Notes: generated by a model not told the origin, from the letters alone. 64,000 bases of DNA from Bosea sp. 29B (GCF_902506165.1 NZ_LR733817.1:3829937-3893936), one strand, 5' to 3'; numbered from the stretch's first letter, positions 15,593-23,839 are shown. Numbers and translations are program-made.

Positions 15593-16510
15593 ATGAGCGA
15601 ACCCTATAAGGGCATCATCCCGATCGCGCCGACGATCTTCCACGAGAACGGCGACGTCGACCATGACGGCAATCGCCGGGTCATGGACCTGATGGTCGAC
15701 CAGGGCGTCGACGGCATCTGCATCCTCGCCAATTTCTCCGAGCAGTTCCTGCTGACCGATGCCGAGCGCGACGAGGTCATGCGGCTTTCGATCGAGCAGG
15801 TCGCGGGCCGGGTGCCGGTTTGCGTCACCACCTCGCATTTCTCGACCCGCATCGCAGCGCAGCGCGCCAAGGCGGCAGCCGATGCCGGCGCCAAAATGCT
15901 GATGATGATGCCGCCCTATCACGGCGCGCTGCTCAAGGCCGACGAGCAGGGCATGATCGAGCACTTCAAGATCGTCGCCGACGCCTGCGGTATCCCGATC
16001 ATCCTGCAGGACGCGCCGCTTTCGGGTGTGAGCATGAGCGTGCCCTTCATGGTCAGGCTCAACAAGGAGGTGCCGCTCGTCCGCTACTTCAAGATCGAGG
16101 TGCTGGGCACGGCGGGCAAGCTGCGCTCGCTGATCGAAGCTGGCGGCGACGCGATCGTCGGCCCGTTCGACGGCGAGGAGGCGATCACGCTGATGGCCGA
16201 TCTGGATGCCGGCGCCACCGGCACGATGACCTCGGCGATGATCCCCGACCTGATCAAGCCGATCCTCGCGGCTCATGCCGCAGGCGACCGCAGGCAGGCG
16301 GCGGCGCTCTATGCCCGCGTTCTGCCGATCATCAACTACGAGAACCGCCAATGCGGCCTGCGCTCGGCCAAGGCGGTGATGAAGGCAGGCGGCGTGATCA
16401 AGTCGGACGCGGTGCGCCATCCGCTGACGCCGCTGCATCCGCAGACGCGCGAAGGTCTGCTCGAGCTCGCGCGCGAACTCGATCCGCTCGCCTTGCGCTG
16501 GGGTAAGTAG
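15593..16510 (+). CDS. DapA-fold lyase, 2-keto-3-deoxy-L-arabonate dehydratase-like
   Basis: A 305-residue (beta/alpha)8 enzyme of the DHDPS/NAL superfamily. The Schiff-base lysine is in RYFKIEVLG. The lysine-biosynthesis signatures are absent: the GTTGE site reads ILANFSEQF and the LYNxP tyrosine site reads ILQDAP. ILANFSEQF, FKIEV and LINYENRQ match what I recall of L-2-keto-3-deoxyarabonate dehydratases, which turn 2-keto-3-deoxypentonates into 2-oxoglutarate semialdehyde. It ends the gntR-controlled operon and is followed by a terminator-like hairpin. A role in sugar-acid catabolism with the TctCBA importer is strong inference; the precise sugar acid is not known. The ribosome site is weak. 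Confidence 0.8.
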   Translation: MSEPYKGIIPIAPTIFHENGDVDHDGNRRVMDLMVDQGVDGICILANFSEQFLLTDAERDEVMRLSIEQVAGRVPVCVTTSHFSTRIAAQRAKAAADAGAKMLMMMPPYHGALLKADEQGMIEHFKIVADACGIPIILQDAPLSGVSMSVPFMVRLNKEVPLVRYFKIEVLGTAGKLRSLIEAGGDAIVGPFDGEEAITLMADLDAGATGTMTSAMIPDLIKPILAAHAAGDRRQAAALYARVLPIINYENRQCGLRSAKAVMKAGGVIKSDAVRHPLTPLHPQTREGLLELARELDPLALRWGK

Positions 16511-16524
16511 CCCAGCTGTTCTTG

Positions 16525-16548
16525 CTGCCCGCCGTCAAAAGCGGGCAG
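16525..16548. terminator. Terminator-like hairpin between convergent genes
   Basis: CTGCCCGC (16525-16532) and GCGGGCAG (16541-16548) pair perfectly over 8 bp around CGTCAAAA. It lies 14 bases after the dehydratase stop and 6 bases beyond the stop of the small minus-strand gene, so it could end both transcripts. Confidence 0.6.
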
Positions 16549-16554
16549 CGACTG

Positions 16555-16689
16555 TCAATAGGCGCCGATGCCGCCGGATGGCGGCGGCAGGTTGCCTCTG
16601 CGGTCTTTGGTGATGAACTCCGGCGTCACCAGAAGCATCCGGGACAGCCAGGAAGAGTAGGCGGACAGCAACTCTATGACGGCACGCAT
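16555..16689 (-). CDS. Small protein of 44 residues, unknown function
   Basis: An ATG at 16689 opens a 44-codon frame: a hydrophobic/aromatic N-terminal half (MRAVIELLSAYSSWLSRMLL, then VTPEFI) and a polar, Gly/Pro-rich tail ending GGIGAY. A near-perfect ribosome site GGAGG lies 6 bases before the ATG, a terminator-like hairpin follows the stop, and no other gene occupies the stretch, so it has the outline of a real minigene. The N-terminal half could form one amphipathic or membrane-associated helix. The ribosome site is one arm of a 7-bp hairpin, so translation may be conditional. I do not recognise the protein. It lies downstream of, and on the same strand as, the VOC gene. Confidence 0.6.
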   Translation of the reverse strand: MRAVIELLSAYSSWLSRMLLVTPEFITKDRRGNLPPPSGGIGAY

Positions 16690-16693
16690 AAGA

Positions 16694-16715
16694 CGCCTCC
16701 ACGATTGCGGAGGCG
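16694..16715 (-). promoter_or_regulatory. Hairpin masking the ribosome site of the 44-residue gene
   Basis: In the minus-strand transcript CGCCTCC (16715-16709) and GGAGGCG (16700-16694) pair perfectly over 7 bp around an 8-base loop. The second arm is the Shine-Dalgarno itself, 4 bases before the ATG. Such masking is used for translational or temperature control; whether it works here is untested. Confidence 0.55.
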
Positions 16716-16758
16716 ACCCTAGCACGAAAACCGGCTGTTTGCCGGCGAATTCTGAGGT

Positions 16759-17112
16759 TCAGCTCTTGCTCCAGACCGCGAGCTCGTAGCCATCCGGGTC
16801 GGCGAAGTGGAAGCGCCGGCCGCCGGGGAAATCGAAGGCCGGCTTGACGATCCGGCCACCTGCGGCCTCGACGCTCGCCTGCACGGCCGCGATGTCGTCG
16901 GCATAGAGGACCACCAGCGGGCCGCCAGGTCTCAGCGTGCCGATCGTGGTGAAGCCGCCCTCCAGCCGGCCGTCGGCGAAGGAGCAATAGTCCGGGCCGT
17001 AGTCGGTCATTTTCCAGCCGAAGGCCTTCTCGTAAAAGCTGCGGGCGCGCGGGATGTCGGCGACGACGAATTCGACATAGTCGATGCGGCGGTCATTGCT
17101 GGACGGGGGCAT
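16759..17112 (-). CDS. VOC (glyoxalase/bleomycin-resistance fold) family protein
   Basis: A 117-residue single VOC module of two beta-alpha-beta-beta-beta repeats. RIDYVEFVVADIPRARSFYE is the first strand-helix unit and FHFADPDGYELAVWSKS the typical ending. The ATG at 17112 has AGGAG at 8 bases; the longer frame upstream is rejected. Members include glyoxalases, dioxygenases and antibiotic-binding proteins, and the stretch shown does not tell which. Conserved Glu in YELAVW could be a metal ligand, but the usual His of catalytic members is not obvious. It diverges from an MFS transporter, so joint regulation is possible. Confidence 0.85.
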   Translation of the reverse strand: MPPSSNDRRIDYVEFVVADIPRARSFYEKAFGWKMTDYGPDYCSFADGRLEGGFTTIGTLRPGGPLVVLYADDIAAVQASVEAAGGRIVKPAFDFPGGRRFHFADPDGYELAVWSKS

Positions 17113-17295
17113 CGCTTGGCTCCTTGTGCTGGGTCTGCTCAGCCCCTTATGACGCATCGGCGCGACCGGGCTGTGGCGGGAGCGGAGGCAGATCTCCATG
17201 CAATCCTGTGATGCGCAACGTAACGGAATCGCGTTGGCATGCTCGGGTTGCACGCCCTATCGTGCAGACACACGATTCTCGCTCCGGAGCCCGTC

Positions 17296-18531
17296 ATGAC
17301 CGCAACCGCCAGGCGCGGCTACGCGCCGGAGATCATCGTCGCCGCCGGCTGTCTGATCGCGCTGATCAGCTTCGGCCCGCGCGCCAGTGCCGGCCTGTTC
17401 CAGCTTCCGATGATCTCCCAGTTCGGCTGGGGGCGCGACACGTTCAGCCTGGCGCTGGCGATCCAGAACCTGCTCTGGGGTCTGGGTGCGCCCTTCGCCG
17501 GCGCGATCGCCGATCGCTTCGGCATGGTCCGGGTGCTCTGCGCCGGCGCGCTGCTCTATGCCGCCGGCCTGGTGACGATGTCCTACGCCTCGACGCCGCT
17601 GCAGCTCCATCTCGGCGCCGGCGTGCTGATCGGCTTCGGGCTCTCGGCCTGCTCCTTCAACCTGATCCTCGCCGCCTTCGGCAAGCTGCTGCCGGAGCAA
17701 TGGCGCCCGCTCGCCTTCGGCGCCGGCACTGCCGCCGGTTCCTTCGGCCAGTTCCTCTTTCCACCGATCGGCAACATCCTGATCGAGACGCTGGGCTGGC
17801 AGCAGGCACTGATCGTCTTCGCTTTCACCCTGCTGCCGGTGCTGCCGCTCTCGGTGATGCTGGCGATGCGGGGGTCCAAGCAGCCCGCTGCAGCGCCCGG
17901 CGTCGTCGCCGCCCCCAACCAGAGCATTGCGCAGGCGCTGGCCGAGGCCTTCAAGCACCGCTCCTATGTACTGCTCGTGCTGGGGTTCTTCACCTGCGGC
18001 TTCCAGCTCGCCTTCATCACCGTGCACATGCCGGCCTATCTCAAGGATACCGGCCTGCCGGCCTGGGTCGGCGGCTGGACTTTGGCCGCGATCGGCCTCG
18101 CCAATGCGGTCGGCTCGCTCGGCTCCGGCTGGCTGACGGCCCGCATGCCCAAGCGCCATTTGCTCGCCTGGATCTATCTCGGCCGCGCCGTCGCCATCAC
18201 CGCCTTCATCCTGCTGCCGCCGAGCCCGACGACCGCGATCGCCTTCGGCATCGTCATCGGCGTGTTCTGGCTCTCGACGGTGCCGCCGACCTCGGCCCTG
18301 GTCATGCTGATGTTCGGCACCAAATACATGGCGATGCTCTACGGCTTCGCCTTCTTCTCGCACCAGGTCGGGGGCTTCCTCGGCGTGCTGCTCGGCGGCA
18401 TCCTCTACGAGCAGTTCGGCTCCTACAACATCGTCTGGTGGCTCTCGGTCGCGCTCGGCGTCGCCTCGGCGCTGATCAACCTGCCGATCGTCGAGAAGCC
18501 GGTCGCGCGCACCGCGCCGCAGCCGGCCTGA
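17296..18531 (+). CDS. Major facilitator superfamily transporter
   Basis: A 411-residue protein with 12 predicted transmembrane helices and a central cytoplasmic loop near 190-215. The loop between helices 2 and 3 reads GAIADRFGMVRV, the MFS signature. The overall pattern (short N-terminus, GPRASAGLFQLPMISQFGWGR) resembles the monocarboxylate/oxalate-formate-like branch. GGAG lies 8 bases before the ATG at 17296. It diverges from the VOC gene and is followed by acuI after 87 bases. Import of a carboxylate or export of a small molecule are both possible; no local gene decides it. Confidence 0.88.
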   Translation: MTATARRGYAPEIIVAAGCLIALISFGPRASAGLFQLPMISQFGWGRDTFSLALAIQNLLWGLGAPFAGAIADRFGMVRVLCAGALLYAAGLVTMSYASTPLQLHLGAGVLIGFGLSACSFNLILAAFGKLLPEQWRPLAFGAGTAAGSFGQFLFPPIGNILIETLGWQQALIVFAFTLLPVLPLSVMLAMRGSKQPAAAPGVVAAPNQSIAQALAEAFKHRSYVLLVLGFFTCGFQLAFITVHMPAYLKDTGLPAWVGGWTLAAIGLANAVGSLGSGWLTARMPKRHLLAWIYLGRAVAITAFILLPPSPTTAIAFGIVIGVFWLSTVPPTSALVMLMFGTKYMAMLYGFAFFSHQVGGFLGVLLGGILYEQFGSYNIVWWLSVALGVASALINLPIVEKPVARTAPQPA

Positions 18532-18618
18532 CCAAAGGCGCACCGGCTTGCCGCTTGCAGGCGGCGGCCGGGCGGGTCACTCCTAGGGGAAGTTCGATAG
18601 CTTCCCGGGAGTGAGTTC

Positions 18619-19605
18619 ATGTCGACTTTCAAGGCCCTCATCGCCAATAAGGGCGAAGCCGGCACCAGCATCGCCTTCGGCGAGTTTGCCGAAGCGGACC
18701 TGATGGAAGGCGACGTCACCGTCCGCGTCACTCATTCGACGCTGAACTACAAGGACGGCCTCGCCATCACCGGCCGCGCGCCGGTGGTGCGGCGCTGGCC
18801 GATGATCCCCGGCATCGACTTCGCCGGCCGGGTCGAGATTTCCGACCATCCCGGTTTCAAGCCCGGTGACCTCGTCATCCTCAATGGCTGGGGCACGGGC
18901 GAGACGCATCTCGGCGCCTATGCCCAGAAGAGCCGGGTCAAGGGCGATTGGCTGGTGCCACTGCCCGAGGGGATGACGCCGGCCGAGGCGATGGCGATCG
19001 GCACCGCCGGTTACACCGCCATGCTCAGCCTGCTCGCGCTGGAACGCTACGGCGTGAAGCCCGCCGATGGCCCGGTCGTCGTCACTGGCGCAGCCGGCGG
19101 CGTCGGCTCGGTCGCGACGGCGCTGCTCGCCAAGGCCGGCTGGCATGTCATCGCCTCGACCGGTCGGCCCGAGGAGGCGGATTATCTCAAGGGCCTCGGC
19201 GCAGCCGAGATCATCGACCGCAATGAGCTCTCCGGTCCGGGGCGCCCACTGGGCAAGGAGCGCTGGATCGCCGGCGTCGACGCCGTCGGCTCGCACACGC
19301 TCGCCAATGTGCTGTCGATGACGAAGTATGGCGGCGCCGTCGCCGCCTGCGGCCTGGCGCAGGGCATGGATCTGCCGGCCTCGGTCGCGCCCTTCATCCT
19401 GCGCGGCGTGGCGCTGCTCGGCATCGATTCGGTGATGTGCCCGAAGCCGCGCCGGCTCGAAGCCTGGGCCCGCCTCGCCCGCGATCTCGATCGCGACAGG
19501 CTGGCGGCGATGACGGCGACGATCCCGCTTGAGGACGTCGTCGAGACCGGCCGCGCGCTGCTCGACGGCAAGGTCCGCGGCCGGGTGGTCGTCGAGATCG
19601 GTTGA
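18619..19605 (+). CDS. acuI: Acrylyl-CoA reductase / YhdH-type MDR oxidoreductase
   Basis: A 328-residue NADPH-dependent MDR enzyme of the YhdH/AcuI group. [20 protein letters not shown] is the group signature near residues 40-60, [18 protein letters not shown] is the cofactor loop, and the C-terminus is [10 protein letters not shown]. AcuI reduces toxic acrylyl-CoA to propionyl-CoA, for example in 3-hydroxypropionate or DMSP metabolism and as general detoxification. GGGAG precedes the ATG. Upstream, GGGAAG (18587-18592) and CTTCCC (18601-18606) form a small inverted repeat that could be an operator or weak terminator. It appears to be a single-gene unit. Confidence 0.88.
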   Translation: MSTFKALIANKGEAGTSIAFGEFAEADLMEGDVTVRVTHSTLNYKDGLAITGRAPVVRRWPMIPGIDFAGRVEISDHPGFKPGDLVILNGWGTGETHLGAYAQKSRVKGDWLVPLPEGMTPAEAMAIGTAGYTAMLSLLALERYGVKPADGPVVVTGAAGGVGSVATALLAKAGWHVIASTGRPEEADYLKGLGAAEIIDRNELSGPGRPLGKERWIAGVDAVGSHTLANVLSMTKYGGAVAACGLAQGMDLPASVAPFILRGVALLGIDSVMCPKPRRLEAWARLARDLDRDRLAAMTATIPLEDVVETGRALLDGKVRGRVVVEIG

Positions 19606-19608
19606 GGG

Positions 19609-20583
19609 TCACTCGATCCGGATCTGCGCCTTCTCGACGACCGGCTCCCATTTCTTGATCTCGGCCTCGATGAAGGCGCGGAAGGCGTCCGGTGTCATGC
19701 CGAGTGCGATGATCTTCTGCGCTGCCAGCCGCTCGCGGATCTCCGGCGTCTCGAGGATACCGCGCACATCGCGCGAGACCTTCTCGACGATCTCCTTCGG
19801 CGTGCCGGCCGGCGCGGCGAGGCCGTGCCAGGCGGTGACGTCGAAGCCGGGCAGGAACTCGCTCAGCGCCGGCAGGTCGGGCATGAAGCTCGCCCGTTGC
19901 GGGATCGAGGTTGCGAGCGCCCGGAGCTTGCCGGCCTCGACATAGGGCCAGGCCACGGCGGCGCCATCGAGCGCGACGTCGAGCTGGCCGCTGAGCAGGT
20001 CGACCATCATCGGGCCGGAGCCGCGATAGGGGACATGGGTGAGCTTGGTCCCGGTGGTCTGCTGGAACAGCTCCATGCCGACATGCAGCGAGGTGCCGAC
20101 GCCGGAGGAGCCGAAGTTCAGCGCGTTCGGCTTCTGCTTCAAGAGCGCGATGAACTCCGGCACGGTCTTGGCCGGCACCTTCTCCGGATTGACGACCAGC
20201 ACGTTCGGCGTGATCGCGAGCTGGCTGACCGGCGCGAAATCGCGCAGCGGATCATAGGACAGCTTCTCCTTGTAGAGCCATTTGTTCATGCCATGGCTGC
20301 TGGCATTGATCAGGCCGAGCGTGTAGCCGTCCGGCTTGGCGCGGGCGAGGGCGGCGACGCCGATATTGCTGCCGCCACCGCCGATGTTCTCGATTACCAC
20401 GCCCTGGCCCCACAGCGCCTGCAGGCGCTCGGCGACGGTGCGCGCGACGAGGTCGGAAGCGCCGCCGGCCGCGAAGGGCACGATGATCTTGACCGGAGCG
20501 GTCGGGTAGGGCGCCTGCGCGGCGGCCGCGACGCAGGATGCGAGAAGGGCAATGGCGGCGATGGCTGCCTTGAACGGCTTCAT
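19609..20583 (-). CDS. Orphan Bug-family (TctC-like) periplasmic receptor
   Basis: A 324-residue receptor with a signal peptide (MKPFKAAIAAIALLASCVAA, cleavage after AAA-Q) and the Bug signature YPTAPVKIIVPFAAGGASDLVAR. GGAGG lies before the ATG at 20583. No TctA/TctB permease is encoded nearby, so it either borrows a permease elsewhere or senses ligand, as many Bug proteins do. It ends a gntR / unknown-enzyme / receptor operon, 46 bases after the enzyme gene, and converges tail to tail with acuI. Its sequence differs substantially from the TctC at 11.8 kb, so the ligands probably differ. Confidence 0.88.
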   Translation of the reverse strand: MKPFKAAIAAIALLASCVAAAAQAPYPTAPVKIIVPFAAGGASDLVARTVAERLQALWGQGVVIENIGGGGSNIGVAALARAKPDGYTLGLINASSHGMNKWLYKEKLSYDPLRDFAPVSQLAITPNVLVVNPEKVPAKTVPEFIALLKQKPNALNFGSSGVGTSLHVGMELFQQTTGTKLTHVPYRGSGPMMVDLLSGQLDVALDGAAVAWPYVEAGKLRALATSIPQRASFMPDLPALSEFLPGFDVTAWHGLAAPAGTPKEIVEKVSRDVRGILETPEIRERLAAQKIIALGMTPDAFRAFIEAEIKKWEPVVEKAQIRIE

Positions 20584-20629
20584 GATGTCCTCCCCCTTAT
20601 TGGCCGGTCCTATGGCCGGCAGGCGATGC

Positions 20630-22018
20630 TCAGGCTGTCTCCCGCCAGATCGCGCCGAGCCGGGCGATCTTCGCGTCTGAGAGGTAGCCGTAGCGGTTGA
20701 TGTGCAGGTGCCGGCAAGGCGCTTCGAGCACGGCCCGGAAACGCCGCTCGACATCGTCGAGCGGCCCGTAGCCATGTGTGATCACCGAGAGGCGCGAATG
20801 GTTGATCTGGCCGGCGGCGATCTCGACCGTCCGGCGTAGCGCAGCATCGTCGGCCGGATGCGGTTCGTGCGGCTCCGGATAGCGCAGCGCTTCGCGCGTC
20901 TCTGCGCCGCCGTTGAGCCCGAGCCAGTGATGGACCGTGGCGAAGACGCTGTCCGCGTCGAGGCCGGTGACGGCGGCCAGCCGCTCGACATAGCCGCGTT
21001 CGATCATTGGCCAGTGCATGGTGTAGTGCTTGACCGCGATCTCGTCGGCGATGCCGTCCATGGCCGCGAAGTCGACGCCGGAGAGCCGGTTGAGCGGCGG
21101 CGGGAAGGCTTGCATCACCACGCCGACCCGGCCGTAGGAGGCTTCCTTCACGATCGTCGTCAGGGCGCCGACATAGTCTGTGACGATGGCGCTGCGGAAG
21201 GCGAGGAGATCGGCCGCCCAGCCGCCCGGCCGCAGCAAGGCGTCGATCGTGGCGGCCTTCCCGGCCATGTCCGTTCGCGTCTTGCGAAGTCCTTCCAGCG
21301 CGCGCGCTCTGATCGCCTCGACATCGTGGCCGAGTTCCTGTCCCCGCTTCACCGCCGGCGGGCTGAAGTCGAAGAGCAGGCTATCCAGCGCATAGGGCGG
21401 ATATTCCGGCCAGTCGAAGCGTAGCGCGTCGCAATCGGGATAGTTCGCCAGGAGGTCGGCGACGAGGGCGCGCATATAGGCGCGCAAGCCCTTGCTGGCG
21501 AGGCTGACATTGGCGTCGACACGACCACGCACTGGCGTGCCGAACACGGTCAGCGGCTCGTCCGCACCGGCATCGGGACGTTGCTGCACGCGCAGCGCGG
21601 GCGGCGCAGCCGCCATCACCTGGAGTTGGGCGGAGAGGCCGGCGCGCTTGGCCTTGGCCAGCATGTCGGCGACGATGTGGCCTTCGCGTCGCGTCAGCGC
21701 GTCCGGCTCCGGCGGAGCATAGGGCGCATCGCGATAGAAGCTTGCGTTCGGGACGAAGCTCGGCGCCGTCCGCATCCACAGCGCGGTGTCGCCCCAGAGC
21801 GGCCGGTCGAGCGTGCGGGCAAGGCCGGCGCCGGCATCGGCCGGCGGCTCGCGCACGCCGAGCCGCTCAGAGCAGCGCTCGGCCACCGACGGCATCGTGC
21901 AGATCACGTCGCAGCCCAGCCGCTCGACGATGTTCTCCAGGACGGCGTCGACGCCCTCGGACTGGGCATAGTCCGGCATCACCGTAATGCCCAGCGAGCG
22001 CTTGGAGGGTGCCGTCAT
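20630..22018 (-). CDS. Uncharacterised protein of about 460 residues, possible TIM-barrel hydrolase
   Basis: A 462-residue soluble protein without signal peptide. I do not recognise a named family. Strand-like segments (LGITVMPDY, DALRFDWPEYPPYALDS near 197-213, RVGVVMQAFPP, DEIAVKHYTMHW, SVFATVHHW, RLSVITHGYGP) separated by helices suggest a (beta/alpha)8 barrel of the glycosidase type. The acidic FDWPEYPPY stretch is a plausible catalytic strand. It is translationally coupled to the upstream gntR gene (ATGA overlap) and followed by a Bug receptor, so it very likely acts on the ligand those two handle. The fold and enzyme type are inference; the operon link is seen directly. Confidence 0.75.
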   Translation of the reverse strand: MTAPSKRSLGITVMPDYAQSEGVDAVLENIVERLGCDVICTMPSVAERCSERLGVREPPADAGAGLARTLDRPLWGDTALWMRTAPSFVPNASFYRDAPYAPPEPDALTRREGHIVADMLAKAKRAGLSAQLQVMAAAPPALRVQQRPDAGADEPLTVFGTPVRGRVDANVSLASKGLRAYMRALVADLLANYPDCDALRFDWPEYPPYALDSLLFDFSPPAVKRGQELGHDVEAIRARALEGLRKTRTDMAGKAATIDALLRPGGWAADLLAFRSAIVTDYVGALTTIVKEASYGRVGVVMQAFPPPLNRLSGVDFAAMDGIADEIAVKHYTMHWPMIERGYVERLAAVTGLDADSVFATVHHWLGLNGGAETREALRYPEPHEPHPADDAALRRTVEIAAGQINHSRLSVITHGYGPLDDVERRFRAVLEAPCRHLHINRYGYLSDAKIARLGAIWRETA

Positions 22019-22734
22019 GGCGTGCGCACGAACGGGTGGGCGTGGCCGGCGAGCCGGTCGAGGAAGGAGCCGTTGGCTTCGATGTGGACGTGCATCGCGG
22101 CATGTGCCGCATAGGCATCGCCTCGCTTGATCGCGCCGAGGATGGCGCGGTGCTTGGCGAGGGCGTCGCCGAGCGCGCCGCGCTGGGCGACCATCAGGTG
22201 GTGGACCCGTTCGAGCTGGGCCCGGGCCCGGTCGACGCTCGCCCACATCTGCTCCAATCCCTGATGGGCGAAGAGGGCGCGGTGGAAACGCTCGTCGCAC
22301 TGATAGGCGCGGGCGGAGTCGCCGGCTGCGACGGCCTCGGCATGGTCATCCAGCGCCGCGTTCATCTCGGTGATCAGCGCCGGGTCGCGGTTGGCAGCCG
22401 CCTGTGAGACGGCTTCGCCTTCGAGCAATCGGCGGATCAGGATGGCTTCGCCGATCAGCCCGGGGTCGATCAGTGAGACGAAGGTGCCGAGGTTGGGAAA
22501 GACGTCGAGCAGTTTCTCCTCGGCCAGCCGGGCGAAAGCCTCGCGCACGGGTGTGCGGCTGACAGCATAGGCGGCGCCGACCTCGCCCTCCGACAGCGGG
22601 CTGCCGGGCGGAATGGCGAGCGAGGCGATTGCCGAGCGCAGGACGCGATAGACCTGCTCCGGCGCGCGCATCGTCCGGTCGATGGCGGCGGCCGGAAGCG
22701 GCGTGGGCTGATGGTCGCGGGCAAGGCGTGGCAT
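22015..22734 (-). CDS. GntR-family regulator with FCD domain, first gene of the unknown-enzyme operon
   Basis: A 239-residue FadR-type GntR regulator. The winged helix occupies about 20-85 with EVGAAYAVSRTPVREAFARL, and an FCD helical domain follows with the DERFHRALFAHQG metal-site helix. ATG 22734 follows AGGGAAA; the longer frame from 22800 is rejected because it would run through the promoter. Its stop overlaps the next start (ATGA), which is unusual for a GntR and ties it to the unknown enzyme and Bug receptor. The TACCGGTA palindrome just upstream suggests autoregulation of the whole operon. The inducer is presumably the ligand of the receptor, by inference. Confidence 0.88.
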   Translation of the reverse strand: MPRLARDHQPTPLPAAAIDRTMRAPEQVYRVLRSAIASLAIPPGSPLSEGEVGAAYAVSRTPVREAFARLAEEKLLDVFPNLGTFVSLIDPGLIGEAILIRRLLEGEAVSQAAANRDPALITEMNAALDDHAEAVAAGDSARAYQCDERFHRALFAHQGLEQMWASVDRARAQLERVHHLMVAQRGALGDALAKHRAILGAIKRGDAYAAHAAMHVHIEANGSFLDRLAGHAHPFVRTP

Positions 22735-22753
22735 GGCGGTTTCCCTAACCAGA

Positions 22754-22765
22754 GTACCGGTATAC
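22754..22765. promoter_or_regulatory. Candidate GntR operator upstream of gntR
   Basis: GTACCGGTATAC contains the perfect palindrome TACCGGTA (22755-22762) and lies about 20 bases before the gntR start, overlapping where the promoter or leader must be. FadR-type GntR proteins favour such GT-x-AC palindromes. Binding is inferred. Confidence 0.5.
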
Positions 22766-22849
22766 AGGTTATCGAGGCGACGCAAGCGCGGCCGGCTCAA
22801 TCAGCCGCGGCGCGAGGGCGATGATCGAAGTGGCGCGATGTGCTCCGGC

Positions 22850-23758
22850 TTAGCCCGCGCCTTCAAGCTGCGCCTTCCGCTTCGCCAGCTCGCCACCGAC
22901 GAAATCCATGAAGGCGCGCACGCGCGGCGCGTGCCTGATGTCGGGATGGGTCAGGATCCACAGCCCGGTGGAGAAGTCCGGGTCCGGCGGCAGCAGGCGG
23001 ACGAGCCCCGGCCGCTGGTCGGCAATGAAGCAGGGCAGGGGCCCGATGCCCATCCCCTGCTCGACCGCTTCCGTCAGGCCGAGTACGGCCGAGGAGCGCA
23101 GCGCGATCCGTTCGGCCGGGACATGGTCGCGGACATAGCGGGCGGCCTTGACGTAGCCGAGCGGGTCGCCGAGTGCGACCCAGTCGCGCTTGAACAGCAG
23201 CTTCGGCTCATGCGCCTCGGCCTCGGTCGTTGGCGCATCGGCGCGGGCATAGACGGCCCAGTTCAGATTGGCGAGGCGGCGGCCGACCAGCGTCTCGCCC
23301 GGTGAATCGCTGGCGCGGATGGCGACGTCGGCATCGCGGCGCGAGAGGTTGAGCGTCTGGCTGGCCATGACGACGTCGAGTCGGACTAGCGGATGCGCCG
23401 CCCGGAACGCTGCGAAGATCGGCAGCAGCACATGCAGATAGAGCGTATCGGTGGTGGTGACCCGCAAGTCGCCGGAAGGGGCGAGGTCACGCCCCGCGAG
23501 CCTGCGCCCGAAAGCGGTGACGTCGTCATCGATGCGCGAGGCCAGCGTCGTCATCTCCTCGCCGGCCGAGGTCGCGACATAACCGGTCTTGCGCCGTTCG
23601 AAGAGGGCATGACCGAGCTGCTCCTCGATCTGGCCGAGCCGGCGGAATACCGTGGAATGATTGACGTTGAGCGCTGCGGCCGCTCCGGTCAGCCCGCCGG
23701 CATCGGCGATCGCCTTGATCAGGCGGAAATCATCCCAGGCGAGCTTCGACGTCGACAA
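22850..23758 (-). CDS. LysR-family transcriptional regulator
   Basis: A 302-residue LysR-type regulator with an N-terminal helix-turn-helix (AIADAGGLTGAAAALNVNHSTVFRRL, residues about 15-40) and the usual effector domain. It belongs to the branch whose recognition region reads NHSTVFRRLGQIEEQLGHAL. The start codon is TTG at 23758 with GGAGAG 7 bases upstream. The gene stands alone: gntR lies upstream of a different operon and the sua5 gene runs towards it from the other side on the same strand. No target can be named from the context. Confidence 0.88.
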   Translation of the reverse strand: MSTSKLAWDDFRLIKAIADAGGLTGAAAALNVNHSTVFRRLGQIEEQLGHALFERRKTGYVATSAGEEMTTLASRIDDDVTAFGRRLAGRDLAPSGDLRVTTTDTLYLHVLLPIFAAFRAAHPLVRLDVVMASQTLNLSRRDADVAIRASDSPGETLVGRRLANLNWAVYARADAPTTEAEAHEPKLLFKRDWVALGDPLGYVKAARYVRDHVPAERIALRSSAVLGLTEAVEQGMGIGPLPCFIADQRPGLVRLLPPDPDFSTGLWILTHPDIRHAPRVRAFMDFVGGELAKRKAQLEGAG

Positions 23759-23839
23759 TGGTCACTCTCCGGCAACTCCGCGCGCAGCATTGCCAGATCT
23801 TGCGGAATTGCAAGCGGGTCTCCGGCGATAATGCCGATC

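Noticed and set aside
13629..15596. Very long alternative open frame over tctA and the macro-domain gene
   Set aside because: It is Arg/His/Gly-rich, lacks any conserved motif, and overlaps genes with clear family signatures; typical of GC-rich frame shadows.
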